A stretch of DNA of 64,000 bases from positions 62,001-126,000 of the forward strand of contig NZ_MBEI01000058.1 in the NCBI RefSeq assembly GCF_001953985.1, read 5' to 3'. Below, one piece after another: positions 8,416 through 18,126 of this stretch. The DNA is from Mycobacterium colombiense. Lineage in GTDB: Bacteria > Actinomycetota > Actinomycetes > Mycobacteriales > Mycobacteriaceae. A program made the position numbers and the translations under genes. The notes under the pieces were generated by a model. It was not told the origin of the DNA, ran no database searches, and worked only from the letters and a program-made list of their open reading frames with translations. Positions within the stretch are counted from its first letter, which is position 1. Each line of letters opens with the position of its first letter.

Positions 8416-10320
8416 TCACGAATGCTCGGCGTTGAGCTGCCGTACGGCATCGATGCGCGCGCGCAGCTGTTCGCGGCTCGCCGCGGCGATCGGGGGGCCA
8501 CCGCAGCGGCGCCGCAGTTCGTTGTGGATCCAGCCATGCGGCTTGCCGGTGCGGTGATGGGCGATCGACACCAGGGTGTTCAGCTCGCGGCGCAGCTCCC
8601 GAAGCTGGCCGTGCACGGTGGCCGGCGGGGCCTCGACGCCCGACAGCGGGCCGCCTTGTTTTGCTAGTTGGGCCCGCTTCTGCAGCTGCTCGTCCTGGCG
8701 CTGGTGCAGCAGCGCGCGCATCTGCTCGGCATCGAGCAGGCCCGGGATGCCGAGATAGTCGGCCTCCTCGTCGCTGCCGGCCGCGGCCGCGGTGCCGAAC
8801 GACGAGCCGTCGAAGATGAGCTGATCGAGTTCGGCGTCGGCGCCCAACGAGGTGAACCCCTTGTCGAGGTCGCTCTTCTCGTCCTGCGTCTTGGTGGCGG
8901 GATCGTTCTCGAGCGGGTCGCCCTCGGATACGCGGTGCGGCTCGCCGAGCACGTGGTTGCGCTGGGCCTCCAGCTCGCTGGCCAGCTGCAGCAGGTTCGG
9001 CACCGACGGCACGAAGATGCTCGCGATCTCACCCGGCCGCCGCGACCGCACGAACCGGCCGATGGCCTGGGCGAAGAACAGCGGCGTCGAGGCACTGGTG
9101 GCGTAGATCCCGACCGACAGCCGCGGCACGTCGACGCCTTCGGAGACCATGCGCACCGCGACCAGCCAGCGGCTGCTGCTCGCGGCGAAGTCGCTGATGC
9201 GCGCCGACGATCCGGGATCGTCGGAGAGCACCAGCGTCGGCGCCTCGCCGGTCAGCTTGGTCAGCAGGACGGCGTAGGCCCGGGCCGCGGTCTGATCGGA
9301 GGCGATGATCATGCCGCCGGCATCGGGTATGTGCGTGCGCAGCTGGCGCAGCCGCAGATCCGCGGCGGTGATCACCGCGGGCATCCATTCGCCGGCGGGG
9401 TCCAGCGCGGTGCGCCACGCGCGCGCGGTCTGCTCGGCGGACAGCGGCTCGCCGAGGCGGGCCGCGTGCTCCTCGCCGGCGCTGTCGCGCCACCGGGCCT
9501 CCCCCGAGTAGGCGAGGAAGACCACCGGCCGCACCACGCCGTCGGCGAGGGCGTCGGTGTAGCCGTAGGTGTGGTCGGCCTGCGAGCGCCGTATCCCGTC
9601 GGGACCGGCCTCGTACGTCACGAACGGGATGGGGCTGTCGTCGCTGCGAAAGGGCGTCCCCGTCAGGGCGAGCCGTCGGGTGGCGTCGCCGAACGCCTCG
9701 CGGATCGCGTCGCCCCACGTCTTGGCGTCGCCGCCGTGGTGGATCTCGTCGAGGATGACCAGGGTCTTGCGCTGCTCGGTGCGCACCCGGTGCAGCGTCG
9801 GATGCGCGGCGACCTGGGCGTAGGTGACCATCACGCCGTGGTACTCCGGGGCGATCCGCGCGTTGCCGTTGGAGAACTTCGGGTCCAGGGCGAGGCCATA
9901 GCGCTGCGCGGCCTGCGCCCACTGCACCTTCAGGTGCTCGGTGGGCACCACCACGGTGACGTGCTCGACGGCCCGCTGGCCGAGCAGTTCGGCCGCGACC
10001 CGCAGGGCGAAGGTCGTTTTCCCCGAGCCCGGGGTGGCCACCGCCAGGAAATCGCGCGGCTGGGCGGCGAGGTACTTGACCAGCGCCCTGCGCTGCCAGC
10101 CACGCAGCACGCCGGTGCCGCTGGTGTCGCCGGGAACGCTGTCGGCCCGCGCCTGGATGCTGCTGAGCGGCACCGACACAGGCCCCCCGTTCGTTACTCG
10201 TCGACGCGGCTGACTCGGTTGAGTCGCGGCTGTGAAATCTAGCACGCCAACGCTTTTCGGCGCAGTAACGACTCGACTGGCTATCGTGTCGGGCTCACCG
10301 TTTCGCGGGTCTGCAGCCAT
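8416..10320 (-). CDS. DEAD/DEAH-type helicase (Rv2917-like)
   Basis: This is a superfamily 2 helicase of the ResIII-like group. Motif I is ATPGSGKTTFAL, motif II DEIHH, motif III TGTPFRSDD and motif VI QAIGRFVRS. A C-terminal region of about 200 residues is acidic and then Glu/Gln/Arg-rich. Its nucleic-acid substrate is unknown. The start is uncertain: the ATG at 10320 gives 634 residues but overlaps the upstream hydrolase gene by 40 bases, whereas GTG at 10245 gives 609 residues with no overlap. Neither has a convincing ribosome binding site. The equivalent gene in M. tuberculosis lies between glnD and ffh. Confidence 0.88.
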   Translation of the reverse strand: MAADPRNGEPDTIASRVVTAPKSVGVLDFTAATQPSQPRRRVTNGGPVSVPLSSIQARADSVPGDTSGTGVLRGWQRRALVKYLAAQPRDFLAVATPGSGKTTFALRVAAELLGQRAVEHVTVVVPTEHLKVQWAQAAQRYGLALDPKFSNGNARIAPEYHGVMVTYAQVAAHPTLHRVRTEQRKTLVILDEIHHGGDAKTWGDAIREAFGDATRRLALTGTPFRSDDSPIPFVTYEAGPDGIRRSQADHTYGYTDALADGVVRPVVFLAYSGEARWRDSAGEEHAARLGEPLSAEQTARAWRTALDPAGEWMPAVITAADLRLRQLRTHIPDAGGMIIASDQTAARAYAVLLTKLTGEAPTLVLSDDPGSSARISDFAASSSRWLVAVRMVSEGVDVPRLSVGIYATSASTPLFFAQAIGRFVRSRRPGEIASIFVPSVPNLLQLASELEAQRNHVLGEPHRVSEGDPLENDPATKTQDEKSDLDKGFTSLGADAELDQLIFDGSSFGTAAAAGSDEEADYLGIPGLLDAEQMRALLHQRQDEQLQKRAQLAKQGGPLSGVEAPPATVHGQLRELRRELNTLVSIAHHRTGKPHGWIHNELRRRCGGPPIAAASREQLRARIDAVRQLNAEHS

Positions 10321-11075
10321 TCATGGATGCGTCCGGCAACGTCGGCCCAGCCCGGTTCGAGCATCATGTTGTGGCCCATGGAAAAGAATTCCGGCTCGGT
10401 CCGGTAGGCGCGCGCCGTGTTGCGCACCTCGCGGACGCTGACGAAGCCGTCGTACTCGGCGCCCAGCACCAGCATCGGCGTGGTCACCCGCTTGGTCCGG
10501 ACGCGCCGGACGATCGGGTCGGTCATCGCGGCGCGGACGCTCTCAGCCCCGGCGCGCTGCCGGCAGGATTCGACGACGGCCTCGGGCGTGTCGGCGCAGA
10601 ACAGGTATTCGCGGGCCAGCGCCGGGGTCGCGAGGAATCTCAGCAGCGTGGGATCGCTCCACGATTCCAGCGTCATCGACGGCCGGCGGCGCCACACCCG
10701 CAACGCCAGGGTGAGCACGCCCTGCGGCGGCACCGAGCCCACCAGCACGGCGGCCGGGGCGCGGCGATCTTCGAGGTAGCGCTGGATCACGAAGCCGCCC
10801 AGGGAATGGCCGACCAGGACCGGCGCGCCGCCCAGGTCGTCGGCCACGGAACTGACGTCGTCGATGTAGTCGGCGATCGACACCTTCGGCAGCGGCTTGG
10901 CCGTGGGGCTGGCGCCGTGTCCGCGCAGGCTCATCGCGACCGCGCGGTAGCCGGCGTCGGCGAAGAAGTCCAGGAAGTGTTCCCAGCACCATGCGCCGTG
11001 CCAGCCGCCGTGCACGAAGAGCAGCGGCACCGGATGCGCTTCGCTGCAGGACCCCTTGTCGATCACCTCGAGCAT
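10281..11075 (-). CDS. Alpha/beta-fold hydrolase
   Basis: This is a 264-residue alpha/beta hydrolase with an intact triad. The oxyanion region is HGGWHGAW, the nucleophile elbow GHSLGG, the acid probably the Asp in GAEYDGF, and the histidine in SMGHNMM. The substrate is unknown; it could be an esterase or lactonase. I chose ATG at 11075 because AAGGGG lies 9 bases upstream, while the earlier ATG at 11111 has no ribosome binding site. It runs into the helicase gene and is divergent from ffh. I do not recall this gene at the same place in M. tuberculosis. Confidence 0.85.
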   Translation of the reverse strand: MLEVIDKGSCSEAHPVPLLFVHGGWHGAWCWEHFLDFFADAGYRAVAMSLRGHGASPTAKPLPKVSIADYIDDVSSVADDLGGAPVLVGHSLGGFVIQRYLEDRRAPAAVLVGSVPPQGVLTLALRVWRRRPSMTLESWSDPTLLRFLATPALAREYLFCADTPEAVVESCRQRAGAESVRAAMTDPIVRRVRTKRVTTPMLVLGAEYDGFVSVREVRNTARAYRTEPEFFSMGHNMMLEPGWADVAGRIHEWLQTRETVSPTR

Positions 11076-11198
11076 GAGCCTGACCCCTTCGTCATCTCCT
11101 TGCCGAAACATAAGCCACGGTGACGTTGCCCGGCCGGTCTTCTGCGTGATTTATGTGTCGCGGAGCCCGCGCCCAGCAGGCAGCGCTGGGAGTACCAC

Positions 11199-11213
11199 TA
11201 GGCTGGCGGGGTG
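11199..11213 (+). promoter_or_regulatory. Leaderless -10 box for ffh
   Basis: TAGGCT at 11199-11204 is followed by six bases and the GTG start at 11211. Mycobacterial transcripts commonly begin 6-8 bases after a TAnnnT box, so the mRNA would start at or next to the GTG. No Shine-Dalgarno sequence is present. Confidence 0.5.
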
Positions 11214-12767
11214 TTTGAATCGCTGTCCGACCGTTTGACCGGTGCCCTTGCCGGGTTGCGCGGCAAGGGTCGATTGACCGACGCCGATATCGAGGCCACC
11301 ACCCGCGAGATCCGGCTGGCGCTGCTGGAAGCAGACGTGTCGCTGCCCGTGGTGCGCGCCTTCGTCACCCGGATCAAGGACCGCGCCAAGGGCGCCGAGG
11401 TCTCCGGGGCCCTCAACCCGGCGCAGCAGGTCGTCAAGATCGTCAACGAAGAACTCATCGGCATCCTGGGCGGGGAGACCCGGCAGCTGGCGTTCGCCAA
11501 GACGCCGCCGACTGTGGTGATGCTCGCCGGTCTGCAGGGTTCGGGTAAGACGTCGCTGGCCGGCAAGCTGGCCTCCTGGCTGCGCGGCCAGGGGCACACC
11601 CCGCTGCTGGTGGCGTGCGACCTGCAGCGCCCGGCCGCGGTGAACCAGCTGCAGGTCGTCGGTGAACGGGCCGGCGTACCGGTGTTCGCGCCGCATCCCG
11701 GCGAGTCGCCCGGATCCGGGCCCGGCGACCCGGTCGCGGTCGCGGCCGCCGGCCTCGCCGAGGCGCAGGCCAAGCACTTCGACGTCGTCATCGTCGACAC
11801 CGCCGGCCGGCTGGGCATCGACGACGAGCTGATGTCGCAGGCCGCGGCGATCCGTGCGGCGATCAATCCCGACGAAGTCCTGTTCGTGCTGGACGCGATG
11901 ATCGGTCAGGACGCCGTCACCACTGCGGAGGCGTTCCGCGAGGGCGTCGGCTTCACCGGTGTGGTGCTGACCAAGCTGGACGGTGACGCCCGCGGTGGCG
12001 CGGCGCTCTCGGTCCGCGAGGTGACCGGCGTCCCAATCCTTTTCGCCTCCACCGGCGAGAAGCTAGAGGACTTCGACGTCTTCCATCCCGACCGGATGTC
12101 GAGCCGCATCCTGGGCATGGGCGACGTGCTGAGCCTGATCGAGCAGGCCGAGCAGGTCTTCGACGCCGAACAGGCCGAGGCCGCCGCCGTCAAGATCGGC
12201 AGCGGCGAGCTCACGCTCGAGGACTTCCTGGAACAGATGCTGGCCATCCGCAAGATGGGCCCGATCGGCAACCTGCTCGGCATGCTGCCCGGCGCCGGGC
12301 AGATGAAGGACGCGCTGGCCCAGGTCGACGACAGCCAGCTCGACCGCCTGCAGGCCATCATCCGCGGCATGACGCCCGCCGAGCGCGCCGACCCGAAGAT
12401 CATCAACGCGTCGCGGCGGCTGCGCATCGCCAACGGCTCGGGCGTCACGGTGTCGGAGGTCAACCAGCTGGTGGACCGCTTCTTCGAGGCCCGCAAGATG
12501 ATGTCGTCGATGCTCGGCGGCATGGGCATCCCCGGTCTGGGCCGCAAGTCGGCGACGCGAAAGTCGAAGGGAGCGAAGGGCAAGGCGGGCAAAAAGGGCA
12601 AGAAGGGCGGACGCGGCCCAACGCCGCCGAAGGTGCGCAACCCCCTGATGCAGGGCATGCCGGCCGGGTTCCCGGACCTGTCGCAGATGCCCGAAGGCCT
12701 CAACGAGCTGCCGCCCGGTCTGGCCGACTTCGACCTGTCCAAGCTCAAGTTCCCGGGCAAGTCGTGA
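11211..12767 (+). CDS. ffh: Signal recognition particle protein Ffh
   Basis: This SRP GTPase binds signal sequences and 4.5S RNA and hands ribosomes to FtsY. Its 518 residues comprise an N/G domain with GLQGSGKTSL from residue 107, DTAGR from 196 and TKLDGDARGG. A methionine-rich M domain follows (for example MMSSMLGGMGIPG), then a long Lys/Gly-rich tail and a Pro/Met-rich end. GTG was chosen from the leaderless -10 box. The stop codon overlaps a GC-rich intergenic element. Confidence 0.96.
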   Translation: MFESLSDRLTGALAGLRGKGRLTDADIEATTREIRLALLEADVSLPVVRAFVTRIKDRAKGAEVSGALNPAQQVVKIVNEELIGILGGETRQLAFAKTPPTVVMLAGLQGSGKTSLAGKLASWLRGQGHTPLLVACDLQRPAAVNQLQVVGERAGVPVFAPHPGESPGSGPGDPVAVAAAGLAEAQAKHFDVVIVDTAGRLGIDDELMSQAAAIRAAINPDEVLFVLDAMIGQDAVTTAEAFREGVGFTGVVLTKLDGDARGGAALSVREVTGVPILFASTGEKLEDFDVFHPDRMSSRILGMGDVLSLIEQAEQVFDAEQAEAAAVKIGSGELTLEDFLEQMLAIRKMGPIGNLLGMLPGAGQMKDALAQVDDSQLDRLQAIIRGMTPAERADPKIINASRRLRIANGSGVTVSEVNQLVDRFFEARKMMSSMLGGMGIPGLGRKSATRKSKGAKGKAGKKGKKGGRGPTPPKVRNPLMQGMPAGFPDLSQMPEGLNELPPGLADFDLSKLKFPGKS

Positions 12768-12808
12768 CGATCGCGAGCGCGGTGGAGCCGGGCGAAGCGG
12801 GTCGTCAC
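12764..12808 (+). repeat. GC-rich intergenic element, copy A, with inverted ends
   Basis: This 45-bp segment begins within the ffh stop codon. Its ends are GTGACGA (12764-12770) and TCGTCAC (12802-12808), a perfect 7-bp inverted repeat. It is about 80 percent identical to the reverse complement of 28510-28554. It may act as a terminator or processing stem after ffh. Confidence 0.6.
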
Positions 12809-12836
12809 CGTTGGACCGGAAGCCGGTAGCCGCCCG

Positions 12837-13922
12837 GTGCGCATGCACGTGCGGGGCGTGGGGCTGCCCGACGAAACCGAGATCGAACTGTGGATCGTCG
12901 ACGGCCGCATCAGCGCCGAACCGGTCGCCGGCGCCGACACCGTCTTCGACGGCGGCTGGATCGTGCCCGGGCTGGTCGACGCCCACTGCCACGTCGGCCT
13001 CGGCGACCACGGCGAGATCCCGCTGGACGACGCGATCGCCCAGGCCGAGATCGAACGCGATGTCGGCGCGCTGTTGTTGCGCGACTGCGGCTCGCCGACC
13101 GACACGCGCAGCCTCGACGATCGCGACGATCTGCCCCGCATCATCCGCGCCGGAAAGCACCTGGCCAGGCCCAAGCGGTACGCGGCGGGCTTCTCGCGGG
13201 AGCTCGAAGACGATTGGCAACTGCCTGACGCGGTCGCGCAGGAGGCCAAGCGCGGCGACGGCTGGATCAAGCTGGTCGGCGACTGGATCGACCGCGGCGT
13301 CGGCGATCTCGCCCCGTTGTGGTCCGACGACGTGCTCAAGGCCGCGATCGAGACCGCGCACGCCCACGGCGCCCGGGTCACCGCGCACGTCTTCAGTGAG
13401 GACGCGCTGCCCGGCCTGATCAACGCCGGCATCGACTGCATCGAACACGGCACCGGACTGACCGACGACACCATCGAGCTGATGGTCGAGCACGGGACCG
13501 TGCTGGTCCCGACGCTGGTCAACATCGTGGAGAACTTCCCCGGGATCGCCGACGCCGCCGCGAAGTATCCGGCGTATGCGGCGCACATGCGTGAGCTGCA
13601 CGCGCGCGGCCTGTCCCGGATCGGCGCGGCCCGCGACGCGGGCGTGCCGATCTACGCCGGCAGCGACGCCGGCACGATGGTCGCGCCCGGGCGCATCGCC
13701 GACGAGGTCGAGGCGCTCAAGAGCATCGGGATGACTCCGACCGAGGCGCTGGGCGCGGCCTGCTGGGACGCGCGTCGCTGGCTCGGCCGGCCCGGCCTCG
13801 ATCACGGCGCCTCGGCGGACCTGCTGTGCTACTCGACCGACCCGCGTTCGGGCGCCGCCGTGCTGAACAGTCCTGATCTGATCATGCTGCGCGGCAAGAT
13901 CTTTCGTTCGCCGGCCGCTTAG
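12837..13922 (+). CDS. Amidohydrolase-superfamily protein (Rv2915c-like)
   Basis: This 361-residue protein belongs to the metal-dependent amidohydrolase superfamily. The metal motif DAHCH follows the typical PGLVDAH strand. Lys in WIKLVGDW could be the bridging carboxylated lysine. Further ligands are the His of TAHVF and CIEHG and the Asp of AGSDAGT. The substrate is unknown; imidazolonepropionase- or prolidase-like enzymes are closest in pattern. GTG at 12837 and ATG at 12843 are both possible starts. It lies between ffh and pknI as in M. tuberculosis. Confidence 0.9.
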   Translation: MRMHVRGVGLPDETEIELWIVDGRISAEPVAGADTVFDGGWIVPGLVDAHCHVGLGDHGEIPLDDAIAQAEIERDVGALLLRDCGSPTDTRSLDDRDDLPRIIRAGKHLARPKRYAAGFSRELEDDWQLPDAVAQEAKRGDGWIKLVGDWIDRGVGDLAPLWSDDVLKAAIETAHAHGARVTAHVFSEDALPGLINAGIDCIEHGTGLTDDTIELMVEHGTVLVPTLVNIVENFPGIADAAAKYPAYAAHMRELHARGLSRIGAARDAGVPIYAGSDAGTMVAPGRIADEVEALKSIGMTPTEALGAACWDARRWLGRPGLDHGASADLLCYSTDPRSGAAVLNSPDLIMLRGKIFRSPAA

Positions 13923-13947
13923 CCGCGCGCCCCAGTGCGCGGGCGGA

Positions 13948-13962
13948 TAGGATCGCCGAATG
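13948..13962 (+). promoter_or_regulatory. Leaderless -10 box for pknI
   Basis: TAGGAT at 13948-13953 lies six bases before the ATG at 13960, with no Shine-Dalgarno sequence between. This is the geometry of a leaderless transcript. Confidence 0.55.
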
Positions 13963-15597
13963 TCGTTGCCCAGTGGCGCGAGCTTTGCCGGCTACATCGT
14001 GTCGCGAGGGCTGGGTTCGGGAGTGACGGGTGAGGTCTACCTCGTCCAGGATCCCCAGTCGATGCGCCGGCAGGCGTTGAAGGTGCTGTCCCGCGAGCTG
14101 TCGGCGGACACCGAGTTCAAGGCGCGGTTCCGGGAGGAAACCCCGGTCGTCGTCAACCTGCACAACCCCCACATCGTCGAGGTGCACGAGCGCGGCCAGT
14201 TCGACGGCCGGCTCTACATCGCGATGGAATACGTCGAAGGCACCAGCGCCGCCCAGCTCATGACCGACCGGTTCCCCGCCGTTTCGCCGGTCGACGAGGT
14301 GCTGGCCATGGTCACCGCCATCGCCGGCGCCCTCGACCACGCCCACTTGCGGGGGCTGACGCATCGCGATGTGAAACCGGCCAACATCCTGCTGACCGAT
14401 CGTGCCGGCGGAGAACAACGAATCCTGTTGACCGACTTCGGCATAGGCCTGCAACTCGTGCGGGCAGCGGACGACGCGACGCAGGTCAGTGTTGCTTACG
14501 CGGCGCCGGAACAGTTGAGTGGCGACGACGTCGACGGGCGCGCCGACCAGTACGCGTTGGCGGCCACCGCATTTCACCTGCTGACCGGCGCGCCGCCGGT
14601 TGCGCATGCCGACCCCGTGGCCGCGCTGCGCCGGCACCGCGACGGCAAGCTGCCGCGGCTCAGCGACCAGCGTCCCGAGCTGGCGCACCTGGACAGCGTC
14701 TTCGCCAAGGCGCTCGCCGAACGACCCGACGACCGATTCGAAACGTGTCACGACTTCGCCCGGGCGGCAAGCGAACTGGCAGGCCTGTCGACGGGTGAAC
14801 GCCCCGAACCCGAACCCGAACCTGAGCCGGACGACGACGAAATGGACACGGCGGCAGCGCCGGAGGACGTCGCGGCCACGACGCCGGACGAACCGGACGT
14901 GCCCCTGAAGCGCAGGCCGCGAAAGGTCTTGTTGGGGGCCGCGGCGGTGGCAATCGTCGCCGGGGCGCTGGTCGCGGGCATCGCCATCGGGCGCCACACC
15001 GCCACCACACCTAAGCAGGTCGCCGGTCCGGCGCCGACCACCCCGGCGCCCCCGCCTGCCCCACTCGACGGCAGCTACCGCATCGAGGCCGAACGCACCA
15101 AGCAGACATATAACTACGTCGCCGATCCGCAGCCGCCGGATGTCAGAACGTGGTGGGCGTTCCGGTCGTCGTGCAAGCCGGAGGGCTGCTCCGCCGCCGC
15201 GATGCAGCTCGACGACAACGACCACATGCAGGGGATGTCACCCGGCGGGGGATCCCTCTTCATGAAGTTCACCAACGGCGAGTGGCAGTCCGCGCCGGTG
15301 GACCTCGACTTCCCGTGCGTGGGGCCGGACGGATCGCAGTCCACGCAGGGCACCACCATGGTGCTCGCGCTGCGGCCGCAGCCCAACGGCGAGTTCGTCG
15401 GCGAGGAGGTCGTCACCGTGCGAACGGATGAGTGCGGCCAGCAGTCGGCCGTGATCAGGGTACCCACGGTGGCGAGCCGGACGGGCGAGGTGCCGCCGGC
15501 CGTGGCCGTGCCGGAACCCGGCTCGGGTCCGCAGAGCCCGGAGCTGCACGCGCCCAGCGCCGCGCCGACGGCGGCGCCGTTTCGGCCTCAGAACTGA
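13960..15597 (+). CDS. pknI: Membrane Ser/Thr protein kinase PknI
   Basis: This is a eukaryotic-type receptor kinase of 545 residues. The kinase lobe has a glycine loop (GLGSGVTGEV), ATP-binding Lys41, catalytic HRD at 135-137 and the DFG Asp at 159. A Pro/Glu/Asp-rich juxtamembrane linker follows, with PEPEPEPEP at about 284. One membrane helix lies near residues 323-344. The outer domain of about 190 residues has four cysteines (SSCKPEGC, FPCVG and DECG) that could form disulfides. All catalytic residues are intact. Neighbouring genes match the M. tuberculosis pknI locus. Confidence 0.94.
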   Translation: MSLPSGASFAGYIVSRGLGSGVTGEVYLVQDPQSMRRQALKVLSRELSADTEFKARFREETPVVVNLHNPHIVEVHERGQFDGRLYIAMEYVEGTSAAQLMTDRFPAVSPVDEVLAMVTAIAGALDHAHLRGLTHRDVKPANILLTDRAGGEQRILLTDFGIGLQLVRAADDATQVSVAYAAPEQLSGDDVDGRADQYALAATAFHLLTGAPPVAHADPVAALRRHRDGKLPRLSDQRPELAHLDSVFAKALAERPDDRFETCHDFARAASELAGLSTGERPEPEPEPEPDDDEMDTAAAPEDVAATTPDEPDVPLKRRPRKVLLGAAAVAIVAGALVAGIAIGRHTATTPKQVAGPAPTTPAPPPAPLDGSYRIEAERTKQTYNYVADPQPPDVRTWWAFRSSCKPEGCSAAAMQLDDNDHMQGMSPGGGSLFMKFTNGEWQSAPVDLDFPCVGPDGSQSTQGTTMVLALRPQPNGEFVGEEVVTVRTDECGQQSAVIRVPTVASRTGEVPPAVAVPEPGSGPQSPELHAPSAAPTAAPFRPQN

Positions 15598-15712
15598 TCG
15601 CTGACCCACAATCAATTAGCAGCCTTCAGCGGGCCGGCGTGTCTGCCCGAAAAGATTGCGAGTGATCGCTATCTATGTTAGCGTTCCGGGCATCGACGAC
15701 ATGGAGGAAACC

Positions 15713-17521
15713 ATGGCCTACGACGTGATCGTTCGCGACGGATTGTGGTTCGACGGCACCGGCAGCGCCCCGCTGACGCGCACGCTCGGCATCCGCGACG
15801 GCGTCGTGGCCACGGTCTCCACCGAGGCGCTGGACGAGACCGGGTGCCCCGAGGTGATCGACGCGGCCGGCAAGTGGGTGGTGCCCGGCTTCCTCGACGT
15901 GCACACCCACTACGACGCCGAGGTGCTGCTGGATCCCGGGCTGCGCGAGTCGGTGCGCCACGGCGTCACCACGGTGCTGCTGGGCAACTGTTCGTTGTCG
16001 ACGGTCTACGCCGATTCCCGGGACGCCGCCGACCTGTTCAGCAGGGTGGAGGCGGTGCCACGCGAACACGTCTTCGGCGCGCTGGATTCCAACCGGACCT
16101 GGTCGACGGCCGCGGAGTACATCAAGGCGATCGACGCCCTGCCGCTGGGGCCCAATGTCGGTTCACTGCTTGGTCATTCGGACCTGCGGACCGCGGTGCT
16201 GGGACTGGACCGGGCCACCGACGCCGCGGTGCGGCCCACCGAGGCCGAGTTGGCGAAGATGGCCGACCTGCTGGACGAGGCCCTGGACGCCGGTGTGCTT
16301 GGCATGTCCGGGATGGACGCGCCCATCGACAAACTCGACGGCGAACGGTTCCGCTCACGCGCCCTGCCGTCCACCTTCGCGACGTGGCGGGAACGGCGCA
16401 GACTGATCAAGGTGCTGCGCAAGCGCGGCCGGATTCTGCAGAGCGCCCCCAACGTGGCCAAGCCGTCGACCGGAATGCTCTTCTTCCTGGCCAGCAGCCG
16501 AATGCTTAACTGGGGCAAGGGCGTTCGGATGAGCATGCTGGTATCCGCCGACGCCAAATCGATGCCGTTGTCGGTCTACGTGTTCGGCCCGGGCACTCGC
16601 CTGCTGAACAAGCTCCTAGGTGCCAGCGTGAAATTCCAGCACCTGCCGGTGCCGTTCGAGTTGTACTCCGACGGAATCGACCTGCCGGTCTTCGAAGAGT
16701 TCGGCGCCGGAACGGCGGCCCTGCACCTGCGGGACCAGTTGGAGCGCAACGAGTTACTGGCGGACAAGGAATACCGCCGGAAGTTCCGGCGCGAGTTCGA
16801 CCGCATCAAGCTCGGGCCGTCGCTGTGGCACCGCGACTTCCACGACGCGGTCATCGTCGAATGCCCGGACAAGTCGTTGATCGGCAAGAGCTTTGGCGCG
16901 ATCGCCGACGAGCGCAAGCTGCACCCGCTCGACGCGTTCCTGGACGTGCTCGTCGAGAACGGTGAACGCAATGTCCGGTGGACGACCGTCGTCGCCAACC
17001 ATCGCCCCAAGCTGCTGGATGCGCTCGCCACCGAAGGCAGTGTGCACATGGGCTTCTCGGATGCCGGTGCGCACCTGCGCAACATGGCCTTCTACAACTT
17101 CGGGCTGCGGATGCTCAAGCGCACCCGGGACGCGTACCGCGCGGGCGCACCCTTCATGTCGATCGAGCACGCCGTGCACCGGCTCACCGGTGAACTGGGC
17201 GAGTGGTTCGGCATCGACGCCGGCACGCTACGCCAGGGCGACCGTGCGGATTTCGTGGTGATCGACCCGGCCGGGCTCGACGAATCCGTTGACGGCTACC
17301 ACGAGGAGGCGGTGCCGTTCTACGGTGGCCTGCGGCGCATGGTCAACCGCAACGACGACGCCGTGGTCGCCACCGGCGTGGGCGGCGTGGTCGTCTTCGG
17401 CGGAAGCCATTCCAAAGGCGAATTCCGGGATGGCTATGGACAATCCGTGCGGTCGGGCCGCTACCTGCGGGCGGGGGAGCGCCCCCGTCACGAGCGCGGC
17501 GCGCTGGGCGTTACCGCCTGA
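15713..17521 (+). CDS. N-acyl-D-amino-acid amidohydrolase family protein (Rv2913c-like)
   Basis: This 602-residue metal-dependent amidohydrolase resembles D-aminoacylases, which release D-amino acids from N-acyl forms. Visible motifs are FLDVHTHYDAEV with the metal HxH, GNCSLS and a downstream metal Asp in GFSDAGAHLRN. The ATG at 15713 is chosen because GGAGG lies 5 bases upstream (15703-15707); a longer frame upstream lacks support. Only one base separates its stop from the TetR gene. Confidence 0.9.
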   Translation: MAYDVIVRDGLWFDGTGSAPLTRTLGIRDGVVATVSTEALDETGCPEVIDAAGKWVVPGFLDVHTHYDAEVLLDPGLRESVRHGVTTVLLGNCSLSTVYADSRDAADLFSRVEAVPREHVFGALDSNRTWSTAAEYIKAIDALPLGPNVGSLLGHSDLRTAVLGLDRATDAAVRPTEAELAKMADLLDEALDAGVLGMSGMDAPIDKLDGERFRSRALPSTFATWRERRRLIKVLRKRGRILQSAPNVAKPSTGMLFFLASSRMLNWGKGVRMSMLVSADAKSMPLSVYVFGPGTRLLNKLLGASVKFQHLPVPFELYSDGIDLPVFEEFGAGTAALHLRDQLERNELLADKEYRRKFRREFDRIKLGPSLWHRDFHDAVIVECPDKSLIGKSFGAIADERKLHPLDAFLDVLVENGERNVRWTTVVANHRPKLLDALATEGSVHMGFSDAGAHLRNMAFYNFGLRMLKRTRDAYRAGAPFMSIEHAVHRLTGELGEWFGIDAGTLRQGDRADFVVIDPAGLDESVDGYHEEAVPFYGGLRRMVNRNDDAVVATGVGGVVVFGGSHSKGEFRDGYGQSVRSGRYLRAGERPRHERGALGVTA

Positions 17522-17522
17522 C

Positions 17523-18119
17523 ATGGCCAGAACCCAGCAGCAGCGCCGCGAGGAGACCGTCGGACGGCTCATCGACGCCTGCATCGCCACCATCATCGAG
17601 GTCGGCTACGCCAAGGCGTCGGCGGCGGTCATCGCCAAGCGGGCCGGGGTGTCGGTGGGTGCGCTGTTCCGGCACTTCGACACCATGGGCGATTTCATGG
17701 CCGCGACTGCCTCGGAGGTGTTGCGCCGTCAGCTGGAGTCGTTCACCAAGGGGGTCGCCGAGATACCGGCCGACCGCCCGGCGCTGCAAGCGGTGCTGGA
17801 GATTTTGCGGGAGCTCACCAGCGGCCCGACCAACGCCGTGATCTACGAGCTGACCGTCGCGGCGCGCACCGACGAAAAGCTCAGGGACACTTTGCAACAC
17901 GAGCTCGCGCAGTACGCCGCGAAGATCGACGACGTGGCCCGTGCGATGCCGGGCATCGAGGTCTTTCCCGAGGACACCTTCCTGGTCCTGGTGGCGCTGA
18001 TGCGCAACGTGTTCGACGGGGCCGCGGTGATCGAGGGGGTGTTGCCGCAGCCTGAGGTTGCGGCGCAACGCATTCCGGTGCTGATGGCGTTGCTGACCGC
18101 GGCGTTGCCGGATTCCTGA
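17523..18119 (+). CDS. TetR-family transcriptional regulator (Rv2912c-like)
   Basis: This 198-residue regulator has an N-terminal TetR helix-turn-helix, with the recognition region KRAGVSVGALFRHF near residues 40-53, and a helical ligand-binding domain. It starts one base after the amidohydrolase stop, so the two are probably cotranscribed and the amidohydrolase is a likely regulatory target. It is convergent with dacB2. The ligand is unknown. Confidence 0.92.
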   Translation: MARTQQQRREETVGRLIDACIATIIEVGYAKASAAVIAKRAGVSVGALFRHFDTMGDFMAATASEVLRRQLESFTKGVAEIPADRPALQAVLEILRELTSGPTNAVIYELTVAARTDEKLRDTLQHELAQYAAKIDDVARAMPGIEVFPEDTFLVLVALMRNVFDGAAVIEGVLPQPEVAAQRIPVLMALLTAALPDS

Positions 18120-18126
18120 CGAAAAG

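Noticed and set aside
11906..13805. Long minus-strand frames across ffh and the amidohydrolase gene
   Set aside because: Serine/Arg-rich shadows of well-supported plus-strand genes.
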